A stretch of DNA of 64,000 nt from an uncultured Methanocorpusculum sp. (GTDB taxonomy: Archaea; Halobacteriota; Methanomicrobia; Methanomicrobiales; Methanocorpusculaceae), in NCBI RefSeq assembly GCF_963667985.1, contig NZ_OY764081.1, positions 682,001 through 746,000 of the forward strand, given 5' to 3'. The notes under the pieces are model-generated. The model was not told the origin of the DNA. It made no database searches and saw only the letters and a program-made list of their open reading frames with translations. Below are positions 8,915 to 17,787 of the stretch, piece after piece. The position numbers and the translations under genes are program-made. Position 1 is the stretch's first letter; each line of letters starts with the position of its first letter.

Positions 8915-9553
8915 ATGACAATCTGCGGAGTCGATGAGGCGGGGAAGGGTCCGGTCCTCGGTCCAATGGTCACAGCAGGTGTTCTCGTATCTGAGTTATC
9001 TGAACTGGAAACGCTGGGTATCAAAGATTCCAAAAAACTCACGCCGAAAAAACGCGAACATATATTTGAAGAGATTATCTCTTCATGGCAGACATATACG
9101 GTTGTGCGAACGCCTTTTGAGATTGATTCACGCGAAGGGACGATGAATGTGTTTACTGCTTCCTGCCATGCAGAAGTAGTCCGTGCTCTTCATGCTGATT
9201 TCGTGTATCTTGATGCCTGCGATGTGAATGCAAAGCGTTTCGGCGAAAATGTTCTCAGGCTGAGCGGCTCTTCGGCCAGCGTATGTTCCGAGCACAAGGC
9301 CGACGCCAGGTATGCGGTTGTCGGGGCGGCAAGCATTGTGGCAAAAGTTACCCGGGACCGATGTATTGCCGAACTTAAGGAAGAATACGGCGAAATAGGA
9401 AGCGGATATCCTTCGGATCCGGCAACGATCTCTTTTCTAACTGAGTATATCCGTACACGCGGGGAAGTTCCGCTCTGTGCCCGCAGATCGTGGCAGACCG
9501 TACAGGATATCCTCAATCGAACATCGCAGACGGGTCTCTCTGACTTCTTCTAA
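8915..9553 (+). CDS. rnhB: Ribonuclease HII
   Basis: The 212-residue product starts MTICGVDEAGKGPVLGPMV, with the catalytic Asp-Glu pair of RNase HII, followed by GIKDSKKL, VYLDACDVN and AVVGAASIVAKVTRDR, all conserved in archaeal RNase HII. It removes RNA primers and misincorporated ribonucleotides from DNA. The frame is open well upstream, but the ATG at 8915 gives the canonical N-terminus. Length matches the archaeal family. Confidence 0.95.
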   Translation: MTICGVDEAGKGPVLGPMVTAGVLVSELSELETLGIKDSKKLTPKKREHIFEEIISSWQTYTVVRTPFEIDSREGTMNVFTASCHAEVVRALHADFVYLDACDVNAKRFGENVLRLSGSSASVCSEHKADARYAVVGAASIVAKVTRDRCIAELKEEYGEIGSGYPSDPATISFLTEYIRTRGEVPLCARRSWQTVQDILNRTSQTGLSDFF

Positions 9554-9589
9554 GCAACCTCTTAACATCCAACCTCTAATAAGTATAGA

Positions 9590-10915
9590 ATGGATTTGAG
9601 CTGGCTTATTCCGGTACTCATTGCAGTGATGATTTATGCATGCATATGCTATGCTATCATAAAATACAATATTCTACCAAATACTTTTTCCTTTATGGGT
9701 CCCTGTCTGATGATCAAAACGACCCGTACCGGTATTTTTGACAAACTTTCCCGATGGAAGAGTCTGCTCATAGCTTATGGTAATCTTGGCGTCATCCTGA
9801 CTGTTATCTGCGGAGTCGTCGTTACGATTCTGTTTGTATTCACGGCATTTATGAGTCTGGTTATCGAAACTGAGCCGATAGCTCCGCAGAATCTCTTACT
9901 GATCCCGGGAATAAACGACTACGTGCCGTCGACGTTTGCCGTATGGTTTGCTCTCATTTTTGCAATGGTCATTCATGAGTTTGGCCACGGTATTCTTTCG
10001 CGTGTTGAGAAGATCAAAGTGAAATCCGCCGGAATCCTCGCTCTTGTCATCCCGATCGGTGCGTTCGTCGAGCCGGATGAAGAGGAGATCGCGAAATCAT
10101 CTCTTGGAGCAAAGCTCAGAATGTTTGCGGCAGGCATCACGAACAATCTGGTTGTGGGGGCTATCTGTATCCTTGCTCTTATCCTTCTTCTCGGGTGTGT
10201 TGTTCCCGGAACTTCTCCTTATGTATATGGTGTATACGAAGGCTACCCCGCTGACGAAGCAGGCGTTCTGCTGGGCACGGTCATTTTCGCACTTGACAAC
10301 ACTTCAGTTTCCAGCCTCGCCGACATTTCTGCATTTCTTGCAACGACAAAACCGAATCAGACGATAACTCTTCACGGAGAATATCGGGGAACTCCTCAGA
10401 CATATGATGTGACTCTGACTTCTATCCCGCCGGATCTTTCCTGCAGTGTGCTTATGCCTGAATCGGGTGCAAGGTTTATTGGCGTGTCCTTCTCTGAACC
10501 TTCGGTTCTTGTGAATGCCCTCCATACACAGATGTATCCGTCCTCTCTTCTGGGGGCTGCCGGCTCACTTATGACATTTGTGGCCCTGCCATTCTCATCG
10601 ATTGCCGGATCGGAAGCCTTGAGTTTCCTGATCGTGGATACGCCGGATCCGGCAATATTGGCTGCTCCGTTTGCCGGGTTCTGGGAAATTATCCATATCC
10701 TCTACTGGTGTGCCTGGATCAACATCTTACTTGGTATCTTCAATGCCCTGCCGCTTGGGCCGTTCGACGGCGGACAGATGCTGCGTGAAAGTCTGCGTTC
10801 ATGGTTTATCAGACGCGGGAAAGATGAAAGGACCGCATTCAGCATCTGCAGGTCGATCTCCTACGTTCTCGTGCTGCTGATCGTTCTCCCGCTGATCATG
10901 CCGTATCTCCTTTAA
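9590..10915 (+). CDS. Site-2 protease (M50) family membrane metalloprotease with PDZ domain
   Basis: The 441-residue polytopic protein has the zinc-binding HEFGH at residues 129-133 in a membrane segment and the third ligand in NALPLGPFDGGQML (Asp393). Between them, about residues 210-275, is a PDZ domain (YVYGVYEGYPADEAGVLLGTV onward). This is the layout of RseP/site-2 proteases that cleave within membranes, usually to release regulators. No obvious substrate gene is nearby. It follows rnhB by 36 bases. Confidence 0.92.
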   Translation: MDLSWLIPVLIAVMIYACICYAIIKYNILPNTFSFMGPCLMIKTTRTGIFDKLSRWKSLLIAYGNLGVILTVICGVVVTILFVFTAFMSLVIETEPIAPQNLLLIPGINDYVPSTFAVWFALIFAMVIHEFGHGILSRVEKIKVKSAGILALVIPIGAFVEPDEEEIAKSSLGAKLRMFAAGITNNLVVGAICILALILLLGCVVPGTSPYVYGVYEGYPADEAGVLLGTVIFALDNTSVSSLADISAFLATTKPNQTITLHGEYRGTPQTYDVTLTSIPPDLSCSVLMPESGARFIGVSFSEPSVLVNALHTQMYPSSLLGAAGSLMTFVALPFSSIAGSEALSFLIVDTPDPAILAAPFAGFWEIIHILYWCAWINILLGIFNALPLGPFDGGQMLRESLRSWFIRRGKDERTAFSICRSISYVLVLLIVLPLIMPYLL

Positions 10916-10954
10916 GGGAAGGTTAATTATCCCTCTACTTCCCACATATCTATT

Positions 10955-11575
10955 ATGAAGCGTATCGCGGTACTTGCGTCCGGACGCGGGTCCAACTTCC
11001 AGGCAATTTTAGATGCCCTTGCGGCAGGCGAAATCAATGGAAAAATCGTGGCTCTTTTGACGGACAATAGAGATGCCTATGCAATTGAACGTGCTGATGC
11101 TGCCGACATTCTTGCAATCGTTCTGAATTACAAGGATTATTCTTCCAAAGAGGCGTATGAACGCGATCTTCTTACTGCGATGCAGGACGTCGAGGCTGAT
11201 CTTTTTGTTTGTGCCGGATATATGCGTATCATCGGTTCCGAGATTGCCAAAACGTTCTCCGGAAAAATGATTAATATCCATCCAGCCCTTCTCCCTGCCT
11301 TTTCCGGTCTCCACGGGCAGCGTCAGGCTCTGGAGTATGGGGTAAAAATCGCCGGATGTACTGTTCATTTCGTAGATGAAGGTCTTGACTCCGGTCCGAT
11401 CATTTTACAAAAAGCGGTTGAGGTTCTGGATGATGATGATGAAGATTCTTTGTCCGAGAGAATTTTGGAACAGGAACACCTGGCTTTTCCCGAAGCCGTC
11501 GCTTTGTTCTGTGCCGATCGCCTGAAGGTTGTCGGCCGTCATGTGAAAATACTTCCCGAGGCAAACAATCAATAG
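10955..11575 (+). CDS. purN: Phosphoribosylglycinamide formyltransferase
   Basis: The 206-residue enzyme performs the third step of purine synthesis, formylating GAR. Diagnostic features are the N-terminal VLASGRGSNFQAILDAL, VCAGYMRIIG, the catalytic INIHPALLPAFSGLHGQRQALEYG (Asn and His) and GCTVHFVDEGLDSGPIILQ with the catalytic Asp. Length is typical. There is no ribosome-binding site close to the ATG, suggesting a leaderless message. Confidence 0.95.
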   Translation: MKRIAVLASGRGSNFQAILDALAAGEINGKIVALLTDNRDAYAIERADAADILAIVLNYKDYSSKEAYERDLLTAMQDVEADLFVCAGYMRIIGSEIAKTFSGKMINIHPALLPAFSGLHGQRQALEYGVKIAGCTVHFVDEGLDSGPIILQKAVEVLDDDDEDSLSERILEQEHLAFPEAVALFCADRLKVVGRHVKILPEANNQ

Positions 11576-11608
11576 GTCTGAACCCTTATTGTATAAGGCA
11601 TAATCTCT

Positions 11609-11929
11609 ATGGCAAAAGCAGAAAAAGGCGTCTCAGCAAAAAAAATCGCTCAGGAACGAGTTGATATTTTGTTTGAACGTGCAAAAGAGGCACGAGATGA
11701 GCCGGAACTCTCTGCTCGCTATGTCTCCCTTGCCCGCGAGATGGCGATGAAACACCGTGTTCGTCTGGCACACTATCACCGGCGCTCATTCTGCCCGTCA
11801 TGTCATGCTTACTTTATCCCGGGAGTAAATCTCCGGGTCAGAATTCAGCATGGGAAGATAATCTATACCTGCGGTATCTGCGGAGCAGTTACCCGTATCC
11901 CCCTCAATAAAAAAACCGAATCAAGGTGA
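11609..11929 (+). CDS. rnp4: Ribonuclease P protein component 4 (Rpp21/Rpr2 family)
   Basis: The 106-residue basic protein has an N-terminal helical part and a zinc ribbon formed by CPSCHAYFIPG and CGICGAVTRIP, as in archaeal Rnp4/human Rpp21, a subunit of the RNase P holoenzyme that trims the 5' ends of tRNAs. It starts the run of translation-related genes extending to srp54. Its TGA stop overlaps an AGGTGA that could act as ribosome-binding site for the next gene. Confidence 0.92.
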   Translation: MAKAEKGVSAKKIAQERVDILFERAKEARDEPELSARYVSLAREMAMKHRVRLAHYHRRSFCPSCHAYFIPGVNLRVRIQHGKIIYTCGICGAVTRIPLNKKTESR

Positions 11930-11935
11930 AAAACA

Positions 11936-12277
11936 ATCTCAGATATTACAGAATCCTATATCCAGACCCTGAAACCAACCATATGGGTCGGCAAAAACGG
12001 CTACACCGAAGATCTCGTTGCCGAGGTTCGCCACCAGCTTGACGCACGCAAAGTTATCAAAATCAAATGGCTACAGAATTCCGATATGAATGCCGAGGAG
12101 GTTCAGGACCTTGCCAAAGCCGCTTCAGCCGAGGTCATTGCCGCGCGTGGGAGGATGGTCGTTCTTGGTGCCAAAAACCGGGGAAAGGTCTCCGAAACCA
12201 CGCCTTCGAGACGAACGCCGCCGAAAAATCTCTCGGCACGTAACAAGATCAAGTCTTCTTTCCTCGGAAAGAAATAA
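11936..12277 (+). CDS. YhbY/CRM-domain RNA-binding protein with no canonical start codon
   Basis: The translated frame reads SYIQTLKPTIWVGKNGYTEDLVAEVRHQLDARKVIKIKWL and later ARGRMVVLGAKNRG, matching the YhbY (CRM) RNA-binding fold of about 100 residues. The first ATG in frame is at 12086, far inside the domain, and no ATG, GTG or TTG lies between the rnp4 stop and the domain. The full domain needs a start near 11936, where an ATC codon follows AGGTGA by seven bases. The frame is the same as that of rnp4, separated from it only by the TGA. A non-standard ATC or ATT start, stop readthrough or a sequence error are the possible explanations; the 5' boundary is therefore inferred. Confidence 0.75.
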   Translation: MSDITESYIQTLKPTIWVGKNGYTEDLVAEVRHQLDARKVIKIKWLQNSDMNAEEVQDLAKAASAEVIAARGRMVVLGAKNRGKVSETTPSRRTPPKNLSARNKIKSSFLGKK

Positions 12278-12349
12278 CTCTTGTCTTTTTTCTAGGGAAC
12301 ATATATTATCTTCTGACTCTAATTTGTACAGACTGTTAATGTCATCAAT

Positions 12350-12385
12350 CACGGAAATGTTCCGTGAAGCATGTCTCCAACATGC
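12350..12385 (+). promoter_or_regulatory. Two tandem hairpins in the rps19e leader
   Basis: A 7-bp stem (CACGGAA / TTCCGTG, 3-base loop, 12350-12366) is followed by a 6-bp stem (GCATGT / ACATGC, 5-base loop, 12369-12385). Both lie between a likely TATA box (around 12298-12308) and the rps19e ribosome-binding site. Leader structures of this kind often mediate ribosomal-protein autoregulation; here that is only suggested by position. Confidence 0.5.
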
Positions 12386-12406
12386 GGCATACAGTGAGGA
12401 TTGTCA

Positions 12407-12856
12407 ATGACTACAGTGTTTGATATTCCGGCAGACTTACTCATCGCAAAGGTAGCAGACGAACTCAAGAACGAGTCCGTTATTAAAGCACCCGAGTGGG
12501 CAGAGTATGTCAAGACGGGAGTACACAAGGAGATGCCGCCGGAAAATCCAGACTGGTGGTATGTTCGTTCCGCAGCAGTGCTGCGTAGAATTTACGTTGA
12601 CGGCCCAATTGGAGTTGAGCGTATGCGCTCTGTTTACGGCGGTCTGCAGGACCGCGGTTCCAAGCCGTCCCACTTTAGAAAAGGCAGTGGTAGCATTGCC
12701 AGAAAAGTCATGCAGCAGCTCGAAACTGCCGGCTACCTCGAAAAGGTTACCGGTGGCCGCAGTGTTTCTGCAAAAGGCCGCAAATTCCTCGACAACATCG
12801 CCTACTCCATTAAGGATCAGGCAGTCGAGACTGCGCCCGGACTCGCAAAGTATTAA
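12407..12856 (+). CDS. rps19e: 30S ribosomal protein S19e
   Basis: The 149-residue product matches archaeal/eukaryotic S19e, with the signatures [32 protein letters not shown] and [22 protein letters not shown]19e is a small-subunit protein absent from bacteria. GTGAGGA lies six bases before the ATG at 12407; a TTG six bases further upstream is less likely. It begins a compact run of translation genes. Confidence 0.96.
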   Translation: MTTVFDIPADLLIAKVADELKNESVIKAPEWAEYVKTGVHKEMPPENPDWWYVRSAAVLRRIYVDGPIGVERMRSVYGGLQDRGSKPSHFRKGSGSIARKVMQQLETAGYLEKVTGGRSVSAKGRKFLDNIAYSIKDQAVETAPGLAKY

Positions 12857-12889
12857 AAATAATAACTGACCAATTGAAGGTGATTCAAG

Positions 12890-13222
12890 ATGGGAGACGA
12901 TGAACTCGCAGAGATCCGCCGTCAGCGTATGATGCAGATGCAGCAGCAGCAGATGGCGGAACAAGACCAGATCCAGCGTCAGCAGCAGATGCAGGCACAG
13001 ATTCAGTCTGTACTCATGCAGGTAATGGAGCCTGAAGCTCGTGAGCGGTTAAACACCATCCGGCTTACAAAACCGGAGTTTGCCGCTTCCGTCGAGCAGC
13101 AGATTGTATCTCTCGCCCAATCCGGACGCCTGCGTCAGAAAATTACCGATGAACAACTCAGACAGCTGTTAACTCAGATTGTCCCGCAGAAGAAGGAATT
13201 CAATATCCGCAGGGTTGGATGA
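12890..13222 (+). CDS. PDCD5/TFAR19 family DNA-binding protein
   Basis: The 110-residue protein has a long glutamine- and methionine-rich N-terminal helix (residues 5-45) followed by the three-helix PDCD5 core with EARERLNTIRLTKPEFAASVEQQIVSLAQSGRL and a basic C-terminus. Archaeal members bind DNA in vitro and are conserved next to rps19e; cellular function is not settled. Its stop overlaps the start of the next gene (ATGA). Confidence 0.93.
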   Translation: MGDDELAEIRRQRMMQMQQQQMAEQDQIQRQQQMQAQIQSVLMQVMEPEARERLNTIRLTKPEFAASVEQQIVSLAQSGRLRQKITDEQLRQLLTQIVPQKKEFNIRRVG

Positions 13223-13818
13223 AAGTAGGTGTGCTCTACAGCGGCGGTAAAGACAGCAGTCTTGCCGCGGTCCTGTTGTCACGGGATTATGATGTGGAGC
13301 TTTTGACCTTTGTCTTTGACGAAACCCATGCCGTGCCTTCTATCGAGGCGGCGGCAAAGGAAACCGGTTTCCCCTGGAAGAAACTGGTCTTTGCGCCAGG
13401 TTTCCTTGATGAAGTCGTGGACAGAATAGTTCATGACGGGCATCCTGCAAATGCTATCAACGAAATCCACCGACGGTCCCTCTGTGCTGCAGCACAGGAA
13501 TATGAGGTGGTCGCTGACGGAACCCGACGAGATGACCGGGTTCCGATGCGGACACAGTCTGAAGTGCAGAGTCTGGAGATGAAGTACGGGGTAAGTTATA
13601 TCCGCCCCTTACTTGGCATCGGAAAAAAAGAGATCATCCGGTTAGCGGAAAAGTTCTTTGAGATCGCCTACGGCGAAACCGGAACGATTCCAAACGGTGA
13701 CTTCGAAAACGAGATCAGGTCAGAAATGACTCGGAGAGGAATAGACTTTGTGTCTCTCTTCCCGAAAAATCATGAACAGTCTCTGATCATCAAGAAAAAA
13801 ATGGTGAATGAACCATGA
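13219..13818 (+). CDS. PP-loop ATP-pyrophosphatase family protein
   Basis: The 199-residue protein opens with [18 protein letters not shown], the PP-loop that binds ATP in adenylating enzymes such as tRNA thiolases, QueC and asparagine synthetase. Further conserved-looking elements are [14 protein letters not shown] and [14 protein letters not shown]. Archaeal members are often annotated loosely as alpha hydrolase or QueC-like. Its tight embedding (ATGA overlaps at both ends) between PDCD5 and rpl39e suggests tRNA or translation-factor modification. Substrate unknown. Confidence 0.85.
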
Positions 13819-13967
13819 GCAAACTTACCAAAAGCCGTAAGATTCGTCTTGCAAAGGCAACCCAGCAGAACCGCCGCGTTCCTGCCTGGGTCATGATCAA
13901 AACCAAGCGTACCGTTGTGTCGCATCCAAAGAGACGCAACTGGAGACGCAGCACTCTGAAGGTGTAA
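13815..13967 (+). CDS. rpl39e: 50S ribosomal protein L39e
   Basis: A 50-residue, very basic protein, [19 protein letters not shown] then [13 protein letters not shown] and [11 protein letters not shown], is the full-length archaeal L39e that lines the peptide exit tunnel. Its ATG overlaps the TGA of the PP-loop gene. Confidence 0.97.
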
Positions 13968-13971
13968 AAAA

Positions 13972-14235
13972 ATGGTAGAAGTGCAAAAAGAACAGGTATA
14001 CGTGATCCCGCTCCGCGATGTAAAGCGTGTTCCGTGCTACAAGCGTGCAAACGCAGCTATCAAAGACATCCGTGGCTACCTCGAGCATCACATGAAAAGT
14101 GATGACGTTAAGCTCGATAAGAGCATTAATGAACTCGTCTGGGCACGCGGATCCCAGAAACCGCCAAGACGCATTCGTGTTCGGGCAATGAAGTTCGAAG
14201 ATGGTCAGGTCCAGGCAGAACTTGCTGAGGAATAA
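13972..14235 (+). CDS. rpl31e: 50S ribosomal protein L31e
   Basis: The 87-residue protein matches L31e ([42 protein letters not shown]), a large-subunit protein shared by archaea and eukaryotes. It lies 4 bases after rpl39e and abuts eif6 with no spacer, so the three are one transcript. Confidence 0.97.
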   Translation: MVEVQKEQVYVIPLRDVKRVPCYKRANAAIKDIRGYLEHHMKSDDVKLDKSINELVWARGSQKPPRRIRVRAMKFEDGQVQAELAEE

Positions 14236-14904
14236 ATGGACCAGACCCTGTCATTGAATGGTGACCCGAACATCGGCGTGTATGCCCGTGTCTTTGAAGA
14301 TCTTGCCGTAGTCCCGGTCGAAGCTCCAAAAGAGTTCCGGGACAAAATAGCGGAAGCTTTGGATGTCGAGGTTATTGAAACCTTTATCCAGGGTTCCTCT
14401 GTCATAGGTCTCCTCCTGACTGGCAATTCCCGCGGATTTGTCGTTTCCGGTCTCATTCAGGATTCAGAACTCGAAATCCTTCAGGAGTACGGCGACTGTC
14501 TGCTCCTTGGAGAAGAGATGAATGCGGCAGGGAACGTAATCCTGACCAACGATTCGTTTGCCGTCGTGCATCCGGACATATCGTCTGTGATGCGCGAAAT
14601 GGTGGCGGATTTTCTGAAAGTCAAGATAATCCCGATGTCCTTTGCAGGAGTCGGAACGGTCGGTATGACATGCGCCTGTACAAATACAGGTGTTCTTCTG
14701 CCGGCAAGAAGCACTCCCGAGGAGATCGAAAAACTGGAAAAGAGCATTGATAATGCTAACGTCGCTATTGGAACCGGATCCGTCAACATGGGTTCGGGGC
14801 TTATAGGTACCGGTCTTCTGATCAACAGTAAAGGATATCTGGCAGGTAACGCTACCACGGGCTATGAACTTGGTAGAATCGAAGATGTATTTGGATTCTT
14901 GTGA
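14236..14904 (+). CDS. eif6: Translation initiation factor aIF6
   Basis: The 222-residue product is the pentein-fold anti-association factor that binds the large ribosomal subunit near L23/L24e and keeps it from joining the small subunit. Family features include NPNIGV-like NGDPNIGVYARVFED, LLLTGNSRGFVV, ILTNDSFAVVHPD, GTVGMTCACTNTGVLLPARSTPEEIE and TGYELGRIEDVFGF. Length is typical of archaeal aIF6. Its start directly follows the stop of rpl31e. Confidence 0.96.
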   Translation: MDQTLSLNGDPNIGVYARVFEDLAVVPVEAPKEFRDKIAEALDVEVIETFIQGSSVIGLLLTGNSRGFVVSGLIQDSELEILQEYGDCLLLGEEMNAAGNVILTNDSFAVVHPDISSVMREMVADFLKVKIIPMSFAGVGTVGMTCACTNTGVLLPARSTPEEIEKLEKSIDNANVAIGTGSVNMGSGLIGTGLLINSKGYLAGNATTGYELGRIEDVFGFL

Positions 14905-14951
14905 AAAATTCCTATTTTTCACGAGTTGAGCATGCTTAAAAAAAGTATGCG
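14901..14951 (+). other. Two hairpins between eif6 and rplX
   Basis: GTGAAAAA / TTTTTCAC (14901-14922) overlaps the eif6 stop, and GCATGCTT / AAGTATGC (14930-14950, one G-T pair, A-rich loop) follows. They could attenuate or process the transcript between eif6 and rplX. No test is possible from sequence alone. Confidence 0.4.
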
Positions 14952-14971
14952 ATTTCTGTGAGGTGAAATGA

Positions 14972-15157
14972 ATGCCGAAATTTGAGGTAAAGGGCACGTT
15001 CAAAAATGATGGACAGATGAAGCCCTTCACAAAAATAGTCGATGCACCTTCCGAGAAACTTGCTGGAGAATTCACTCTTGCAACGATCGGAAGCAAGCAC
15101 AGACTCGAACGCAAGTATATTACCATTGACGCTGCAAAGGCTATTAATGGCGAGTAA
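14972..15157 (+). CDS. rplX: 50S ribosomal protein LX (L18Ae/L20a)
   Basis: The 61-residue protein (MPKFEVKGTFKNDGQMKPF then TIGSKHRLERKYITI) is the short archaeal LX form of eukaryotic L18a. AGGTGA precedes the ATG by a few bases. Its stop lies inside the first codons of pfdA. Confidence 0.94.
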   Translation: MPKFEVKGTFKNDGQMKPFTKIVDAPSEKLAGEFTLATIGSKHRLERKYITIDAAKAINGE

Positions 15158-15590
15158 TACTGATCAGGCATCCCTGGAGCAGGAGGTCCGCTCCCTCCAG
15201 GCATATGCCAATGAATATTCCCAGCAGTTTGAACTTCTGACCCAGCAGCTGCGGTTCATCGAATCGGCACGCGGGGAAGCTTTAACGTCCACCGAGTCGC
15301 TGGAAGCTTTCAGCGGTCTGGAAGGAGATGTACCCACTCTTCTGAATCTGGGCGGGGGCATATCAGTTCATGCCATCGTCACCGACACGAAGAAGATCCT
15401 GGTTGGGATCGGCGCAGGCATCACGGTTGAAAAACCGGTCGAAGAAGCGATCACGTTCCTTCACGACCGGGTCACTGAGATGGATGCATCCGCAAAACGG
15501 CTTACCGAGTCCCTTGGAAAGCTTCAGGAACAGATGCGGGCCGTTGAGCAGAGAATGCAGGAAATCTATTCTCAGACTCAGCACCGCTGA
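15147..15590 (+). CDS. pfdA: Prefoldin alpha subunit
   Basis: The 147-residue protein has the two long coiled-coil helices of prefoldin (roughly residues 5-50 and 100-147) flanking a beta-hairpin region (LLNLGGGISVHAIVTDTKKILVGIGAGITVEKP). Prefoldin alpha2beta4 hexamers deliver unfolded proteins to the thermosome. The ATG at 15147 overlaps the last codons of rplX by 11 bases and gives the usual family length; the frame extends farther upstream without conserved content. Confidence 0.94.
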   Translation: MASNTDQASLEQEVRSLQAYANEYSQQFELLTQQLRFIESARGEALTSTESLEAFSGLEGDVPTLLNLGGGISVHAIVTDTKKILVGIGAGITVEKPVEEAITFLHDRVTEMDASAKRLTESLGKLQEQMRAVEQRMQEIYSQTQHR

Positions 15591-15658
15591 ACTTCTCTTT
15601 TTTCCCGTTCCGTTCGCCATCACGCAAAACGCCTAAGTGTTTCAAAAAAAGGCGGGTG

Positions 15659-17698
15659 TTATCTTCTTTTGATCAGCAGGAAAGCGGCCGCCAGACCAAA
15701 AAGCATTCCTGCCGGCAGGATCGGTGACTTCGCAGCTCCGGTATCCGGGAAATCCGGCTCTTCGAGATAGAACGCATCGTCATCAAGATAATCATCGAGT
15801 TCGACTAGCCAGTAACAATTATTTTCATCCAATGCAGTAAAGACTAAATCTTCTGCAGGATCATCGCCGAATGTGAAACTGTCTGCGGAATATACCGTGG
15901 AGATCGCCTCTTCTTTTTCGTTGTAGACTTCAATAAGCGGTGTGAACACATCGCCTGGTAAAAGTTTCGTATCTCCCCAGAGGTTCGTACGCGAATACCA
16001 GCCGTCTTCCGATACGGATTCAACAAACAAATAGTTCGTCTTCATCGCGTTCATATCGACAACGGCAGTGATCACCGAAGGATGCGTTATGTCCTTTCCG
16101 TTGATCTCTCTCGTTATGTTTCCGAATATCAGATACACATCTTTGACGGACTCATCTTCGACGACGGAGTATGCATACGTCATTGATACGAGTACATCTG
16201 CATTTTTGTCGTCACTTCTCAGGACAAACCAGGATCCGTCCCAGTCTGGTTCCTCATACTCGCCGGTCGGAACGGAAATCCAGAGGCCGTCCTCGGAGTG
16301 AGCGTATATTTCCTCGAGTGGTGTTTGACCGACTATGATGCAGTTCGAATCAGTGTAATACACATAATCGGCAAACGCCCACGTCGTCTCCGTTTCGTCA
16401 TGAACAACGATCGTTCGGCTGTCGGTATTCCCGCTCTTGTACGAAGCGCTTGGCTGACTTTGGCTGCCGGTTTTGCTCATATAGCTTGAGAAATACTCAT
16501 ACCATCCGTTTCTTCCAAACGCTATGCTTTGAGGGATCGCCTTTGTAAAGTCCTCTTTTGGTGCTACAATGGATACGCCGTTTGCAGCACTGAAATGGGT
16601 GGAGTGATCTTCTGCGACAACGTAATTCTGCAGTGAGGTCATCAGAGATCCGGCGGCTCTATGCAGTTCGGTCGTATCTTCGGTGTTCGCGTAAATCAGG
16701 TCCGCAAACTGATAGAGATCTACCGACGCCACCCTTGATCCATCATCCGACCTACCATAGCCTTGGACAGTTGTGTAGATATCTCCGAGAGCTGCAAGCG
16801 AGTCTTCGTTGTTGAGACTGTCTTTTAGCGAAGTCCCGAGTACGTCAAGGGATGCTACTACATTCTTTGCTTTCTGGAGACGGACAAGGGAGAGGGTTTT
16901 CCGATTCTCGTTCGTGCCTGATATATACGCAGAAATGATGCTCTTTCCAACTTCCTCCGGGGTCATCACCGGGTCGCTGGAGAACGCCTTACCGATTCCG
17001 ACGTAATTGAGTCCGATCCCCGGAACATTCTCTTCGGATGCGAGAAGGAAATCCGCGTGCGTATCTAAGGCATCGGCCACTTCAAGGGATGCCATCTGAC
17101 AGGCATCGAAGATAATGATATCATAAGGTTTGGAGGCAGCAATGCCGGTCTGCAGATCAGCCACACTCATTCATGTGTCGAACAGTTCGTTCGCACCAAA
17201 TCCCTCATACCCTCCTCCATGATTCCAGAAGAGGAGATATCTGTTGGCTGATGCGAGATCATTTTCTGTAGAATAGGATTCTGCATACTGCAGACCCTCA
17301 GATAATGCACCTGACGATGAGATGTCCACGTCCGAAATCCGGATAAGAACATATTCTGTTGGGGTCCGGTGACCTCCGTCTGATCCGACGATGCCGTCCT
17401 CAAGATCTTTTTTCAGAAGGTCCAGATTTGTTATGGAAAGGCCGTTGTCCCATCCTGTTTGGTCAGCTCCTCCGTATATCACTAAAATATCAGTGATTTC
17501 CGGATCCAGATTGTTTACGAGATCGTTGAGATTCATGGAAGCAAGATGATCCTCCCCCGACTCCAGGTCGGATCCGACCATGTAAAAGACCAGATAATTT
17601 TCACTTGACGCTGAAACCGGAACAATCATCGCAGTGATGAGGAGCAGGAGAATTCCTCCAAGAATCAGAGTTTTTTGGACCACACCGTTTGATATCAA
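15659..17698 (-). pseudogene. Clostripain (C11) family secreted cysteine protease split by an in-frame TGA
   Basis: Two consecutive minus-strand frames in the same register (17698-17171 and 17170-15659) form one C11 protease. The first part has a signal peptide, SENYLVFYMVGSDLES and the catalytic His160 in LLFWNHGGGYEGFG. After FDT comes a TGA immediately followed by an ATG. The second part carries IIIFDACQMASLEVADAL with the catalytic Cys (its residue 24), then about 450 residues of beta-rich domain and a C-terminal PDTG-spacer-hydrophobic helix-RR anchor. Without the TGA the protein would be about 678 residues. A recent nonsense mutation is the simplest reading; reinitiation at the TGA-ATG to make two chains is possible because clostripain itself works as two chains. 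Confidence 0.75.
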
Positions 17699-17787
17699 TA
17701 TATTCCAGTCATCGGTCTAAGTTAATATGGCATTCCCTCAGGTCTAACAGAGAGGAATTTATATTCACAGGACCGAATTAATAGATA

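Noticed and set aside
17165..17175. Selenocysteine at the TGA of the clostripain-like gene
   Set aside because: The codon is not at a catalytic position, no SECIS-like element is obvious and Methanomicrobiales are not known to use Sec; a nonsense change is simpler.
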